A model generated the notes under the pieces. That model worked only from the letters and a program-made list of their open reading frames with translations. It ran no database searches and was not told where the DNA came from. From Methylococcales bacterium (GTDB lineage Bacteria; Pseudomonadota; Gammaproteobacteria; Methylococcales; Methylomonadaceae), in NCBI GenBank assembly GCA_028715725.1, contig JAQURG010000011.1, forward strand, positions 23,272-87,271: a stretch of DNA of 64,000 nucleotides. Direction: 5' to 3'. Position 1 is the stretch's first letter. Every line of letters starts with the position of its first letter. Below are positions 1 to 9,452 of this stretch, one piece after another. The position numbers and the translations under genes are program-made.

Positions 1-2
1 CG

Positions 3-449
3 AAAGACGAAAAATTCTACAGCTTTGAAGGGCAGATTTTAATCAGTGTCGAGGGGATGATTTGCGACTATACTTTTGCCCCCGTCAACAGGGACGAGCG
101 GGACATGCTCCTGGAGATGACTCATGGACTCAAGGAGTTACTGATCGGCGATAAAGGTTATCTTCGTCCCGGCTTGAAAGAAGAATAGGCCAGGCGGGCA
201 CTGGCCTTACAACCCTCTTTACGGAGAAACATCAAAGACCCAAGGCCTAAAGCGGCTGTCAGCCAACTGTTGAAAGCCGGACGATGAGTTGAAATCGTCA
301 TTGGACAATTGACCAAGCGCTTTCATATGGAGAAAGTTCGGGCACGAGATAGCCAGCATTTGACCCATCGCTTTATTCGCAAATTACTCGCACATACGGT
401 CGGTGTCTTTTTGAATCAGAGCCTCGGTAATCCACCCCTTGCATCTTGA
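3..449 (+). pseudogene. IS982-family transposase, C-terminal part, decayed
   Basis: One reading frame, open at the left window edge, reads as the C-terminal half of an IS982-type DDE transposase. Recognisable blocks are GDKGYL, then LRRNIKDPRPK, then QLTKRFHMEKVRARD and RFIRKLLAHTVGVFLNQ. The frame is interrupted by a TAG at 186-188 and a TGA at 285-287, yet homology continues in the same frame past both, so this is point-mutation decay and not a frameshift. The N-terminal half lies outside the window. A second IS982-type copy in the same orientation begins near the right edge of the window. Confidence 0.75.
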
Positions 450-738
450 ATATGGGTTGCCGTGTAAAAGTTGAACATCGCGTTATATTTCCATTTTTTA
501 ATAAAATTCTTGTTGCTATATGTCGGTAAACGCGGCTTTTTAGATAGTAAAGCAGGACTCACATATGCTGTGTTACAGGCAATCCACGAATATTTTATCG
601 TGCTAAAAGTGCGTGAGTTGGAAGCGGTACAAGGCAAGTAAACATATCAGGGCACTGGCAATTAACTAATCTAACGGATTATAATTCCGGCAGGATCACG
701 ACTGCGGAAGTATCGGAATAAATCCGCAAGCGGAAAAG
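450..738. other. Intergenic stretch, no gene recognised
   Basis: AT-rich DNA after the transposase remnant. A plus-strand frame ending with a TAA near 640 reads as a short peptide tail (IHEYFIVLKVRELEAVQGK), but there is no start, ribosome site or recognisable family. I see no terminal inverted repeat that would mark the end of the IS982 copy. Confidence 0.5.
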
Positions 739-1020
739 CTATTGAGCGTAGCGGAGCGACAAGATGTATTGAGCTGGCTGCTCATCCCAAATCGGGCGAA
801 TTAATCGAGGGGCACGGGTGGCGTTCGCAAGTTGCGCTGTGGCAGGAACGGACGAGGTAAGAGCGGCGGGGTGCGAGTGATTTATTACTATCAAACGAAT
901 GGATGCCGCTATATCTACTGACTCTATTTGCAAAGAATGAGCAGGATAATTTGAGTAAGGCAGCGCAACGATTTGTCGAAGCTGGTGCATGTTCTGGTTA
1001 AGATATGGTTCGAGAGGTAA
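739..1020 (+). pseudogene. RelE/HigB-type toxin, frameshifted
   Basis: Conceptual translation across frames recovers the signature of the COG4737-like RelE-superfamily toxin. AAHPKSGELIEG is followed by GTGGVRKLR, GRGKSGGVRVIYYYQTNG, LYLLTLFAKNEQDNLSKA and NDLSKLVHVLV. These blocks lie in different frames, so at least three frameshifts separate them. The last block ends with TAA at 1018-1020, three bases before the antitoxin ATG, which is the usual toxin-antitoxin spacing. No complete toxin can be made. Family assignment is from motif recall; the decay is read directly. Confidence 0.6.
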
Positions 1021-1023
1021 GAT

Positions 1024-1309
1024 ATGGGAAAGACTTTTAAGAGCATTTCGCGTGGTTTAAACGAGGCTGTTGCATACGCGAAAGGCAAAAAAATTGCTGT
1101 TAAAATATATACACCGGAGATGGTGGATGTTTCTGTATTGCGCCTACGCATAGGCATGACGCAACAACAATTCGTCGCACGGATTGGATTTTCTGTTGCA
1201 AAGCTTCGGCATTGGGAGCGAGGTGATCGCTCGCACCCATGGTGCGTCGTTAGTATTACTAAACATCATTCAGCGTGCGTCGGATGCTGTGCAGAAGGCG
1301 TTGAGCTGA
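1024..1309 (+). pseudogene. XRE-family antitoxin, frameshifted in the C-terminus
   Basis: The N-terminal 72 codons read as a HigA-like antitoxin with an XRE helix-turn-helix: VKIYTPEMVDVSVLRLRIG, then GMTQQQFVARIGFSVAKLRHWERGDR. After about position 1235 the open frame turns into non-homologous sequence. Another frame continues the family pattern (RTHGASLVLLNIIQRASDAV, then QKALS) and stops at 1307-1309. The uncorrected frame runs to 1323. The DNA-binding part is intact, so a truncated repressor could in principle still be made. It lies three bases downstream of the ruined toxin gene. Confidence 0.6.
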
Positions 1310-1429
1310 TGCAGTCTATCTAGAATAGAGGGCATATATAGCCAAGGCGTGGACAATGCGGGGCAACCGCGCTATGTTATTCCAACGCTGCGAAACTCCT
1401 CTCCCTCCGGGCTAATCTATGCACACATC

Positions 1430-2796
1430 TTATTTTATAATATGCACCCCTTGTATAGCATTGCAAACTCTCGTCAACCCCGAGCATGGTAATGGGTCCG
1501 GGCGGCGACTCGGACTTATAGCCTTTTCAGCCGCCCATACGTGCGATAATCCAGGCCGCCCAAGCCAGTTCGTGGTCAGCATAAGGATTTTTCCGGCTCC
1601 GGGTTGGGCCCTCCTACTGCCGAGTAACACCCTAAGCAATAAAATTTCTGGTTGATTAAATACCTCCGAAATCGCTCGCTCTGTGTGCTCGTCACGACTC
1701 AAAACCAGTGGCAAGCTGGTCACAGCCGCCTGCACCGCCAGAATCGTCAGCTTCATCAAACTGTCCGCCTGCTCCAGTTGGCTGGATTCGAGATCAAGAC
1801 CTGGTTTTTTCAAAATGCGAAAAAGTTGTTCAATCAGCCAGCGCAGTCGATACCCGTCCACAATCTGCTGCGCTTGTTCAACCGTCTCGACCTGATGGGT
1901 CGTGAACAGGCGCCAATGGATCGGTTCTTAATTGCCAACCACGCTCTCAGGCCATACTCGAACCTCAATGACTGTCAAGTTGATGGGGCAAGTCAGTCCC
2001 TGTTCATTTACTCGGGCATTTAATAGTCACTCGGCCAAAACGAAGCGCCAGTTTGGCTTCATGAGCACTTCGTTTATTCGGTCACGTCGGCACGTCTACC
2101 GAATAGACGGCCTGCACCGGCCGCTGCTCAATCGTGCTATAGAGAAGCCCGGATTCGGCTAGTGCACGGTCGCGGCAGAGGCGCGTCAATAAATGGGTTT
2201 GGGTATCGGGAAAACCTGCCCATTCCTCATAGATATCGCTCTCTCCCACCGGCAATGATCGTCATCATGGCGACCTGGCTCAGGGTCTTCCTGGCCTGCT
2301 CTGCCACTTCAAGCCGGCGACAGGATTCTTTTTCTGCTATCGGTAAGCTCCAATAAACACGCCCCTCTGCTGATGGTGCGCCCAGACTTTCAACCCTGAC
2401 AGTCCTCAACAGCCCCCGTATACGCATCTAATGTCAGCATGGGATGCAGAAACAAGCCCTTGTCGCTGCCGTTCCCGGCCGTCCCCAAGCCATGAGTCCG
2501 TTGAGCATGGGCCTGACAATTGAGCTCTGTCGTATCCCGGATAGCCAAAACGCGGATAGCCAAAACGCGCCATCCTTCCGTCAGTGACGCTGTCTTCTGT
2601 GCGGATTGTTCAATGAGTTCCACGACCTTTACTTTCTTATTCCTTAACCAACGGCCAAATTTGACTTCGGTCGCTCGGTTACCGCCAAGACGTCGTCAAC
2701 ATACCGTTTTGAGTTGGTGCATCCGTTCGAATAATAAAGCGCCGTTTTTTTTAAACGAGGATCGCCAAAATACCCAACGTGATAATCCTGATGCAT
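1430..2796 (-). pseudogene. IS4-family transposase, multiply broken
   Basis: Read on the minus strand from an ATG at 2796, fragments of an IS4-type DDE transposase follow each other in the right order but in changing frames. They are FGDPRLKKTAL, ERMHQLKTVC, NRATEVKFGRWLRNKKVKVV, LIEQSAQKTASLTEGWRVLA, IRDTTELNCQAHAQRTHGLG, LPIAEKESCRRLEVAEQARK and finally YRLRWLIEQLFRILKKPGLD, the usual C-terminal YREK-like region. Stops and frameshifts separate the blocks, and a 15-bp duplication lies within the block before DTTELN. The longest surviving frame is 1430-1861. No clear terminal repeats were found, so element ends are unknown. Confidence 0.65.
2538..2567. repeat. 15-bp perfect tandem duplication
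   Basis: The unit CGGATAGCCAAAACG occurs twice in succession (2538-2552 and 2553-2567). On the minus strand it duplicates the five codons VLAIR inside the dead IS4-type transposase. It is in frame and probably arose by slippage after or during decay. Confidence 0.85.
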
Positions 2797-2910
2797 TGTC
2801 TATACCCTATTAAATCTATGACTCAGGAATATTTGTTAAAGGAGTGCTTCAGATTCACTATATAACATTTTATTTTAGAAAAAATGTGGGCATAGATTAG
2901 TCTCACACAG

Positions 2911-3391
2911 GAGGACGGTGTCGACCTGTATCGCCAGGTGGTCTATTGCAAACGCTTTAAGCGAAACATCCGGGTGGTCATACTGCATGCCGGGCGAAAA
3001 CACAAAGCAGGGCATGCGATTTTGTTCTCAACGGATGAGGCTCTGGATCCTGTCAAAATCCTGCACTACTATAAAGCGTGTTTTCAATCGAGTTTTTGTT
3101 TCGTGATGCCAAACACTATACCGGTCTCACGGATTGCCAAGCACGCTGCCAAGAAGCGATACAGAGGCAGGCCAAGGCGTCATTGACGGCGCTGAATCTC
3201 TTGAAATTTGAAGATCGACGTCAAAAACAGACGTCTCAGGAAACGGTGATTTCCATTGCTTCCGGACACGTAAACAATTCAATCAGCACTTGCTGTTACG
3301 CCTTTTTGACAAGTTAGGCCTGAGCGGAGATTGCGAAAAAATAGCCCAACTATGTGAGGTATTCAGTGATTATGGGTCGATTGCTGCATAA
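2911..3391 (+). pseudogene. DDE transposase C-terminal fragment (IS4-like), frameshifted
   Basis: The first frame gives DGVDLYRQVVYCKRFKRNIR and KAGHAILFSTDEALDPVKIL. Near 3079 the homology moves to another frame with IEFLFRDAKHYTGLTDCQAR, then ASLTALNLLKFEDRR. Near 3270 it moves again, to FNQHLLLRLFDKLGLSGD, ending with TAA at 3389-3391. The FLFRDAKxxTGLxDCQAR block is typical of an IS4-like DDE transposase C-terminus. The N-terminal part is missing, so this is a second, unrelated dead insertion sequence beside the one at 1430-2796, in the opposite orientation. Confidence 0.6.
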
Positions 3392-3721
3392 AAGTGTCCG
3401 AACTATTGTTTTACACATTAGAGGAATTAAGTGAAACAAACGCACATTAGCAAATGGGTGCCGATAATAAAACATAAATCCATCTTTTCAGGTAAAGCAC
3501 AAGATTATAGCTTTCATGCGAAATTCCATTGATCTCTATTATTACAGCATTTAATTCAGTTATGTAACATGCAGAAATACCGAAATTATCTGATCAAAAA
3601 TATCCGAAGAATACCAGTAAGCTGTTCTTCTTTTATACATTTCGCGCTCAGCAACGAGTAAAATCTGGCATTACCAAAAATAATAATTGAACGCCACCGC
3701 TTGTTTTTCCGAGGAAAATAA
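3392..3721. other. AT-rich leader region before the HupE-like gene
   Basis: No open frame or RNA gene is recognised. The 3' end holds a good ribosome-binding site (GAGGA, seven bases before the ATG at 3722). A promoter for the downstream gene probably lies here, but no single -35/-10 pair stands out. Confidence 0.4.
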
Positions 3722-4846
3722 ATGTTTCTGCGCGCATTATTGGGCTTTATGATTTATCTGCATTGTCTTATGGCTTTCGCCCATAAGGCTAGCGATAGCT
3801 ATCTATCGCTTGGAGTATCGGCAGCTCAAGTCACTGCCCAATGGGATATTGCATTGCGCGATCTGGATTATGCGCTCAATCTGGACGTCAACGACGACAG
3901 CCTAATTACCTGGAAGGAATTGCGCAGTAAACGCGAAGCGGTCAGCAGCTATGCTTTTAGCCATATACAGATATCAACCGGCGGAACGCCTTGCCCCATC
4001 AAACCGGCGAGCTATCAGGTTGATACCCATACCGATGGTGCTTATTCAGTACTGCAATTCAACCTGGACTGTCCGAAACAACTAGTGGAAATTGAGGTTA
4101 ATTACACGTTGTTTTTTGATCTTGATCCACAACACAGGGGATTGTTACGCGTAAAATATGAAAATGCAACGCATACTGCGGTATTAAGTCCTGCCCAAAA
4201 CAGGCAAAAAATTGAACTTGCCCGGATAAAACCGTTGGCCACATTTTGGCAATATTTATATGAAGGTATTTGGCACATCTGGACCGGGTACGACCATATC
4301 CTGTTCCTGCTAAGTTTATTGCTGCCCGCAGCGCTTTATCGCCAGACAGGGCAATGGCATCCGGAAATACGATTTCGCCCGGTATTAATAGACGTTATCA
4401 GGATAGTCACTGCTTTTACCATTGCCCATTCCATCACCTTGAGTCTTGCTATTCTGGAGGTGATCTCCGTGCCTTCACGCTGGATAGAATCAACAATTGC
4501 TGCATCAGTGGTTGTCGCGGCATTAAATAATATCTATCCCCTCATCAGCAAAAAACTTTGGCTGGTAGCCTTTGGCTTTGGCCTGATACACGGACTTGGC
4601 TTTGCCAATGTTCTGAAAGATCTGGGGCTTCCGCAACAGATGCTGTTACTGTCTTTACTCGCATTTAACCTGGGTGTGGAAGCAGGGCAACTGATTATTG
4701 TCAGCGCCTTTCTGCCCCTTGCTTATTGGCTAAGGCACACGCAATGGTACCGTAAACTCTTTATTCCTGTAGGATCTTTTTTAATCGCCATGCTTGCCTT
4801 TATCTGGTTGCTGGAGCGCTCGCTTGATCTAAAGCTGATTGATTGA
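3722..4846 (+). CDS. HupE/UreJ-family membrane protein with an EF-hand-like loop
   Basis: 374 residues. A signal peptide (about residues 1-20) is followed by a roughly 150-residue extracytoplasmic domain and a C-terminal block of about seven hydrophobic helices from residue 180. The membrane block begins with WQYLYEGIWHIWTGYDHILF and contains FTIAHSITLSLAIL and FGFGLIHGLGFANVL, the His-rich signatures of HupE/UreJ_2 proteins. That family is linked to metal, mainly nickel, handling; the substrate here is not known. Residues 55-66 (D-x-N-x-D-x-x-I-x-x-x-E) fit a canonical EF-hand calcium loop in the soluble part. The start is set by GAGGA seven bases upstream. No hydrogenase or urease gene is nearby, so a specific metal role cannot be inferred from context. 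Confidence 0.8.
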   Translation: MFLRALLGFMIYLHCLMAFAHKASDSYLSLGVSAAQVTAQWDIALRDLDYALNLDVNDDSLITWKELRSKREAVSSYAFSHIQISTGGTPCPIKPASYQVDTHTDGAYSVLQFNLDCPKQLVEIEVNYTLFFDLDPQHRGLLRVKYENATHTAVLSPAQNRQKIELARIKPLATFWQYLYEGIWHIWTGYDHILFLLSLLLPAALYRQTGQWHPEIRFRPVLIDVIRIVTAFTIAHSITLSLAILEVISVPSRWIESTIAASVVVAALNNIYPLISKKLWLVAFGFGLIHGLGFANVLKDLGLPQQMLLLSLLAFNLGVEAGQLIIVSAFLPLAYWLRHTQWYRKLFIPVGSFLIAMLAFIWLLERSLDLKLID

Positions 4847-5076
4847 GTGTCCAGCTAATAGATATCGTATGCCAAGGTGAAGAAGAAACTATAATCCGAT
4901 TACCGGGCTGTGCACAGCGGCGCTATCCACCGACGATAGAAACGATAAGTGACAATTAGAATGTTACGGTTATAAAATTACGATTCTTTACGGTAAGTCA
5001 TCAGCGATCAGAATTTGCTCACCTCCAGGCTCCTGAAAGAATTGGCCTGACTCTGCTAATCGTCTACAATCATTTC

Positions 5077-7197
5077 ATGAAAAAAAAAACCGATCCCAAT
5101 AAACAGCTTTTTAGCGTATTTTCCGGTTCCGACCGCGAGCAGATAGAAAACGCTCTGGCAATTATTGCACTTATCCCTGATGACCCCCATTACCACCGCC
5201 CCAAAGGCATTGAGGTGGCGACGGTTTTAATAGATTTTAATGTCGATTTAAAAACCATACTTGCAGCGCTGTTAAGCGATCCACGCCTCGAACATTTAAC
5301 ACCTCAGCCCGATATAAAAAAATTGTTTGGCGAGACGGTGGCCAATATAGTTAAAGACGTAAACTGGTTAAATAAATTGACAGTTTATTCTCCGGAAATG
5401 GCCAGTCAGCCTAATCAGGCAGAAACCTTACGGCGAATGCTGCTATCGATGACACAAGATGTACGAGCCGTATTGATCAAACTGGCTTATCGAATCAGGC
5501 GGTTTACCGTTTTGCCTAAAGAATCCTACGAGATGCGCCACTTTATAGCACAGGAAACGCTGGATATTTATGCCCCGATCGCCAACCGTCTCGGTATTCA
5601 TCAGTTTAAATGGGAACTGGAAGATATGGCTTTCCGGTATTTGGATCCTCAAGTTTATCGCCAGATTGCCAAGTCTTTAGCCAATAATCGGGCGCAACGG
5701 GAAAACTGCATCAATGACTTTATTGAGCGACTGCAAAAAGCGCTCGTCGAGGAAAGTATTAGCTGTTCATGTCATGGCAGGCCCAAACATATTTACAGCA
5801 TCTGGAGAAAAATGCAGCGTAAACAACTGGACATTGACGAGCTTTATGACCTGTTAGCTGTGCGCGTTATTGTCGACAATGTGACCCACTGTTATACCGT
5901 TTTGGGCGTTGTGCACAGCCTATGGCAATACATCCCCAAGGAATTTGACGATTATATCGCCAACCCCAAGGAAAACGGTTATCAATCTCTGCATACCGTC
6001 ATTCTGGATGCGCAAGGAAATCGGATCGAGGTTCAGATTCGCACCAAGGATATGCATGATTTTGCTGAACTCGGGGTTGCAGCCCACTGGTCTTATAAGG
6101 AAGGCGGCACGCGAAGTGCGGCAGTGGAAAAAAGCGTTGCCACTTTACGCAAGCTGCTTGAAGAGAAAATGAATGATGACTCGTTAAGCGATGATTTTCG
6201 AAGTGAATTATTTAACGACAGGGTCTACGTTTTAACACCGGCAGGAAAATTGATTGACCTGGTTAAAGGCTCCACGCCGCTGGATTTTGCTTATGCCGTA
6301 CACTCCGAAATTGGGCATCGGTGCCGCGGCGCAAAGGTTAACGGAAGAATTGTACCGCTAACTTACGCATTAAAATCCGGTGAGCAGGTAGAAATTTTAA
6401 CGGTCAAGGATGGAGGGCCCAACCATAACTGGATAGACCCCAATTTAGGCTATTTAAAATCATCGCGCGCCATTAGCAGAGTGAAAAGCTGGTTTAAAAA
6501 TCAGCAACAGACTGAAAATATTACAAGGGGCAAAGTTATTCTTGACAAGGAAAGTCAGCGGCTGGGATTAAAAATGTTAAACATGGCCGAGTTAGTCAAA
6601 CATTTTAAACAACCCGATACCGATGCCTTGCTTGAAGCTATTGGTCGAAGTGACATCAATAGCCGGCAGCTTGCAGCGTTTTTTAAAATCCCGGAACTGG
6701 AAGCGTCGTTAGAAGCGCGATTGATGCATCCTTCGGCAAGCACTCCAGTTACCCGATCCATTATTTCTGTCGACGGAATTGATAATGTCCTGACCTCATT
6801 TGCCCACTGTTGCACGCCTGTACAGGGCGATGAGATTATCGGCTATATCTCCCATAAGAAAGGTATTACCGTTCATCGTAAAGACTGTGAAAATATTCTG
6901 CACCTTAGCCCAGAAAATCAAGCCCGATTTATTCCGGTAGCCTGGAGCGCGCAAAAATCCAGCCATGCCGTGCCTATCGTAATTCACGCTTTTAGCGCAC
7001 AAAATTTATTAAATGATGTTTCGCATATCCTGGCGCAGTCCAAAATTCATATATTTAATGCTCAATTAGATACACACCCTGATTTTTCGGCCATTCTTAA
7101 TTTGACAATCCAGATCGAAAACACCAGTCAATTAAGTCAAGTGCTTAATAAAATAAACCAGTTACCCAATATCATGGATGTCAAGCGGAAAACCTGA
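5077..7197 (+). CDS. relA: RelA-type (p)ppGpp synthetase
   Basis: 706 residues, slightly shorter than E. coli RelA (744). It makes the alarmone (p)ppGpp from ATP and GTP/GDP when uncharged tRNA stalls the ribosome. Domain order: degenerate HD hydrolase domain (about 35-190), synthetase domain (about 235-360) with YDLLAVRVIV, EFDDYIANPKENGYQSLHT and VQIRTKDMHDFAELGVAAHW, TGS domain (about 405-465, VYVLTPAGKLIDLVKGSTPL), zinc-finger region with CCTP near 590, and a C-terminal ACT domain. Where the hydrolase has its HD pair, the sequence reads LLSDPR (residues 65-70), so hydrolysis should be lost. The EFDDYIANPK block is also typical of RelA and not SpoT. The ribosome-binding site is weak. It appears to be a single-gene unit. 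Confidence 0.93.
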   Translation: MKKKTDPNKQLFSVFSGSDREQIENALAIIALIPDDPHYHRPKGIEVATVLIDFNVDLKTILAALLSDPRLEHLTPQPDIKKLFGETVANIVKDVNWLNKLTVYSPEMASQPNQAETLRRMLLSMTQDVRAVLIKLAYRIRRFTVLPKESYEMRHFIAQETLDIYAPIANRLGIHQFKWELEDMAFRYLDPQVYRQIAKSLANNRAQRENCINDFIERLQKALVEESISCSCHGRPKHIYSIWRKMQRKQLDIDELYDLLAVRVIVDNVTHCYTVLGVVHSLWQYIPKEFDDYIANPKENGYQSLHTVILDAQGNRIEVQIRTKDMHDFAELGVAAHWSYKEGGTRSAAVEKSVATLRKLLEEKMNDDSLSDDFRSELFNDRVYVLTPAGKLIDLVKGSTPLDFAYAVHSEIGHRCRGAKVNGRIVPLTYALKSGEQVEILTVKDGGPNHNWIDPNLGYLKSSRAISRVKSWFKNQQQTENITRGKVILDKESQRLGLKMLNMAELVKHFKQPDTDALLEAIGRSDINSRQLAAFFKIPELEASLEARLMHPSASTPVTRSIISVDGIDNVLTSFAHCCTPVQGDEIIGYISHKKGITVHRKDCENILHLSPENQARFIPVAWSAQKSSHAVPIVIHAFSAQNLLNDVSHILAQSKIHIFNAQLDTHPDFSAILNLTIQIENTSQLSQVLNKINQLPNIMDVKRKT

Positions 7198-7273
7198 AAG
7201 CCTTTAACTATTATTTTCCAGCCCCGCATGCACAGGAAATTTTAAAATAAGTACCAGAAAAACAGGCATAAAA

Positions 7274-7736
7274 ATGAAACAAAATATAATCGTATATAAA
7301 CCCAGTGGGTTGACGGTCGCCTGGGCTCAACGAATCGTTGATCATCATTCTACCGATACGATTGTTTCCAGGGTCGATATTGCTTCCATTGATATTGGAA
7401 CGACCACGAGAATTCGCCTCATTGTCGAGCATAATGGACCGGAAACTTTGCCGAGACGCTGGTTTGTGAAACTTCCCTCAATGGCTTGGCGGGCAAGGTG
7501 GATAACGGCCTTACCAAGATTGCTTCATACTGAAGTGCGCTTTTACAATGAATTTACTGAACCTCTACCGATAAGCCGGCCCTCTATCCTGGCGGCGCAG
7601 AGCAAATTCGGCCGGGGTTCGACACTGGTTCTTACAGACGTAACAGAGTTTGGTGCAAGTCCGGGATGTTCCAAGACGAACTGTCGCTGCGGTCGAGGAT
7701 CTTGATGCCTTTGCCGTCATACAGCACTGCTGTTAA
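7274..7736 (+). pseudogene. Truncated aminoglycoside-phosphotransferase/EcKinase-like gene
   Basis: The first frame (7274-7705) encodes the N-lobe of a protein-kinase-like small-molecule kinase: VSRVDIASIDIGTTTRIRLI, RWFVKLPS, EVRFYNE and LVLTDVTEFGASPG. After GASPG the frame is lost. A neighbouring frame continues the pattern with DVPRRTVAAVEDLDAFAV and stops at 7734-7736. The catalytic C-lobe is absent altogether, so both a frameshift and a 3' deletion have occurred. Family assignment is by motif pattern and is tentative; full-length members are about 350 residues. Confidence 0.5.
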
Positions 7737-7952
7737 CTATCCTGTTTAAAGTCAATATAAAATTTTCCTCTACGACTTGCCTCGCAAATGCATGAGCCAT
7801 TTTCATATTGTTCTGCACATAACTATTCCGGACGCATACATTTAGTTAGCCCTGAAACCTTTGGCTAAGCTCATAAGAACCTGTTGAAAGATAAATTGCC
7901 GGAATTACAGAATACCTATGTTGACGGCTCAGTATTTTAAAAGGTAAAAGAA

Positions 7953-7995
7953 AGTACGGCGACAGCAGTAAAATTTTTACTGCTGTCGCCGTACT
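7953..7995. terminator. Perfect 21-bp inverted repeat, probably a bidirectional terminator
   Basis: Arms 7953-7973 and 7975-7995 are perfectly complementary, with one base between them. The core reads ACGGCGACAGCAGTAAAA and its reverse complement. The arms end in an A/T tract, and T-rich DNA follows on either strand. It lies just downstream of the minus-strand small membrane-protein gene (8003-8227) and can also end plus-strand transcription coming from the broken kinase gene. Confidence 0.75.
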
Positions 7996-8002
7996 GTTTT
8001 GA

Positions 8003-8227
8003 TCAGGGTTCTGTTTTATAACCCTGATTAGCGTCTCGTGGCTTACTTGAATTTTTAGGCTCATGACCTTTAACTATTTTGGGTCCAAGCGGATCACTCG
8101 GATGTATTTCCGATGGCGCTCGAACATCCCCTGACGATAAATAAGTGAAAAACATGGGCAAGAAAATAAAAATACATATGAGTAAAACTATACCTCCGAT
8201 GGCATAAAGAAATTTAAAGTCTTTCAT
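8003..8227 (-). CDS. Small single-pass membrane protein, unknown function
   Basis: 74 residues from the chosen ATG at 8227, preceded by GGAG eight bases upstream. A longer start at 8257 has no ribosome site. Residues 1-32 are a short basic start plus one hydrophobic helix (FLYAIGGIVLLICIFIFLP). The remaining 40 residues are polar, with many Pro, Lys and Ser, and presumably lie in the periplasm. I recognise no family. The strong hairpin right after the stop supports a real, separately transcribed gene. Confidence 0.6.
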   Translation of the reverse strand: MKDFKFLYAIGGIVLLICIFIFLPMFFTYLSSGDVRAPSEIHPSDPLGPKIVKGHEPKNSSKPRDANQGYKTEP

Positions 8228-8868
8228 AAAAATACTCCGTCTTCTGAACTTCAGCATGATTTAACATACTGCCTGAAGTAAAGTTAAAAAGATGCGAGCA
8301 ATGTAAAACTCCCGCAGCCCCCACATTGCTGAGCATTATCTTGTACGCTACAAGGGGCAAACCCATCAAATAAATATTCATTATAAAGCTCATCGCAGGT
8401 TAGCCCGGACTGAATTGTGCTCTTTCAGCCATAGAATGGCAAGAGTGATGGATAGCCTGTGCTTTGATTGTATAAAAACCTTAATTATTTTCCAATCCGT
8501 AGCCTTCACTCTGCCATTTAATTGACACCTGATGCTAATCGTTAAGACTTATTTCGCCACAATCTTAAATTCCTCAAATTGAAACGACATAAAAAATTCC
8601 AATAATTACAGTCAATCAAGTACTGGAATTCTTGCTTCGATTTAGCTAACTCTACAATATTTTCTAAGTTTAAGGTTCTCTTAAGACTTACCCGGTTAAA
8701 ATTGCCTCGCGTTAATACCATAACGTCAAAACTCTAAAGTAAAACAATTGCTTTAGTGCAACAAGCCAAAGGACCAGTAGGGCAGGACATAACCCGATAC
8801 GCTCCGGTTCTTTATAAATGGCCGATTACTGACAGGTCATAGATTTTAATTAAAAAAGGTTTTTATTT
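8228..8868. other. Intergenic stretch between divergent genes
   Basis: About 640 bp separating the minus-strand small membrane protein from the plus-strand RlpA-like gene. It is AT-rich, with no open frame, tRNA or repeat that I can support. Promoters for both divergent genes are expected here, but I cannot assign them. Confidence 0.5.
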
Positions 8869-9282
8869 ATGAATAAACTGATATTAGCAGTTTTTTTTGT
8901 TGTTATATGCAGTTATTTTTCTAACCCAATCTCATCGGCGGAAGCATCTCGTCACCATAAGTCTCATGTGTCAAAAACACATCATTTCAAAAGTCACTCA
9001 AGAAGCCATCATCAAACCGCTTCCTGGTATGGCCCCAGATTTCATGGCAAAAGAACCGCTAACGGCGAAAGATTCAATATGTATGCTATGACTGCTGCGC
9101 ATAAAACATTGCCTCTTTCATCTTACGTTGAAGTCACTAACCTGAAGAATCATCGCAGTATTATAGTGCGCATTAACGATAGAGGTCCTTATCATGGCAA
9201 AAGAGCAATCGATTTATCCTATGCTGCCGCTAAAGAACTGGGTATCAAAGGAATCGGCCCTGTACAAATCACGCCTTTATAA
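8869..9282 (+). CDS. RlpA-like double-psi beta-barrel protein
   Basis: 137 residues. An N-terminal signal peptide (about 1-25) is followed by a His/Ser/Lys-rich segment (HHKSHVSKTHHFKSHSRSHH) and a DPBB domain. The domain carries the RlpA signature ASWYGPRFHGKRTANGERF, then AAHKTLPLSSYVEVTN and NDRGPYHGKRAIDLSYAAA. Members act on peptidoglycan as septal lytic transglycosylases or bind it. This one is short: no SPOR domain and no clear lipobox, so it is probably a secreted periplasmic form. The His-rich linker could bind metal (inference). It is followed by a clear terminator and looks monocistronic. Confidence 0.85.
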   Translation: MNKLILAVFFVVICSYFSNPISSAEASRHHKSHVSKTHHFKSHSRSHHQTASWYGPRFHGKRTANGERFNMYAMTAAHKTLPLSSYVEVTNLKNHRSIIVRINDRGPYHGKRAIDLSYAAAKELGIKGIGPVQITPL

Positions 9283-9352
9283 TGCAATCTTTGGCATGGT
9301 AAAGCCATCAATCGCAGTAACTTTTTAGACACTCATGAACAATTCCAATTTA

Positions 9353-9390
9353 TGCAAGGCATTCGACTAAATGCCTTGCAATCATTTTTA
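9353..9390 (+). terminator. Rho-independent terminator of the RlpA-like gene
   Basis: Arms TGCAAGGCATT (9353-9363) and AATGCCTTGCA (9370-9380) are perfectly complementary around a six-base loop, followed by a T-rich stretch. It lies about 70 bases after the stop of the RlpA-like gene and before the convergent ychJ gene, which may share it. Confidence 0.8.
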
Positions 9391-9452
9391 TCCTAAACTC
9401 TCCTCCAATAAATTCAAACGATCCTGGTTACCCTCAGGTAATAACACTGCTT

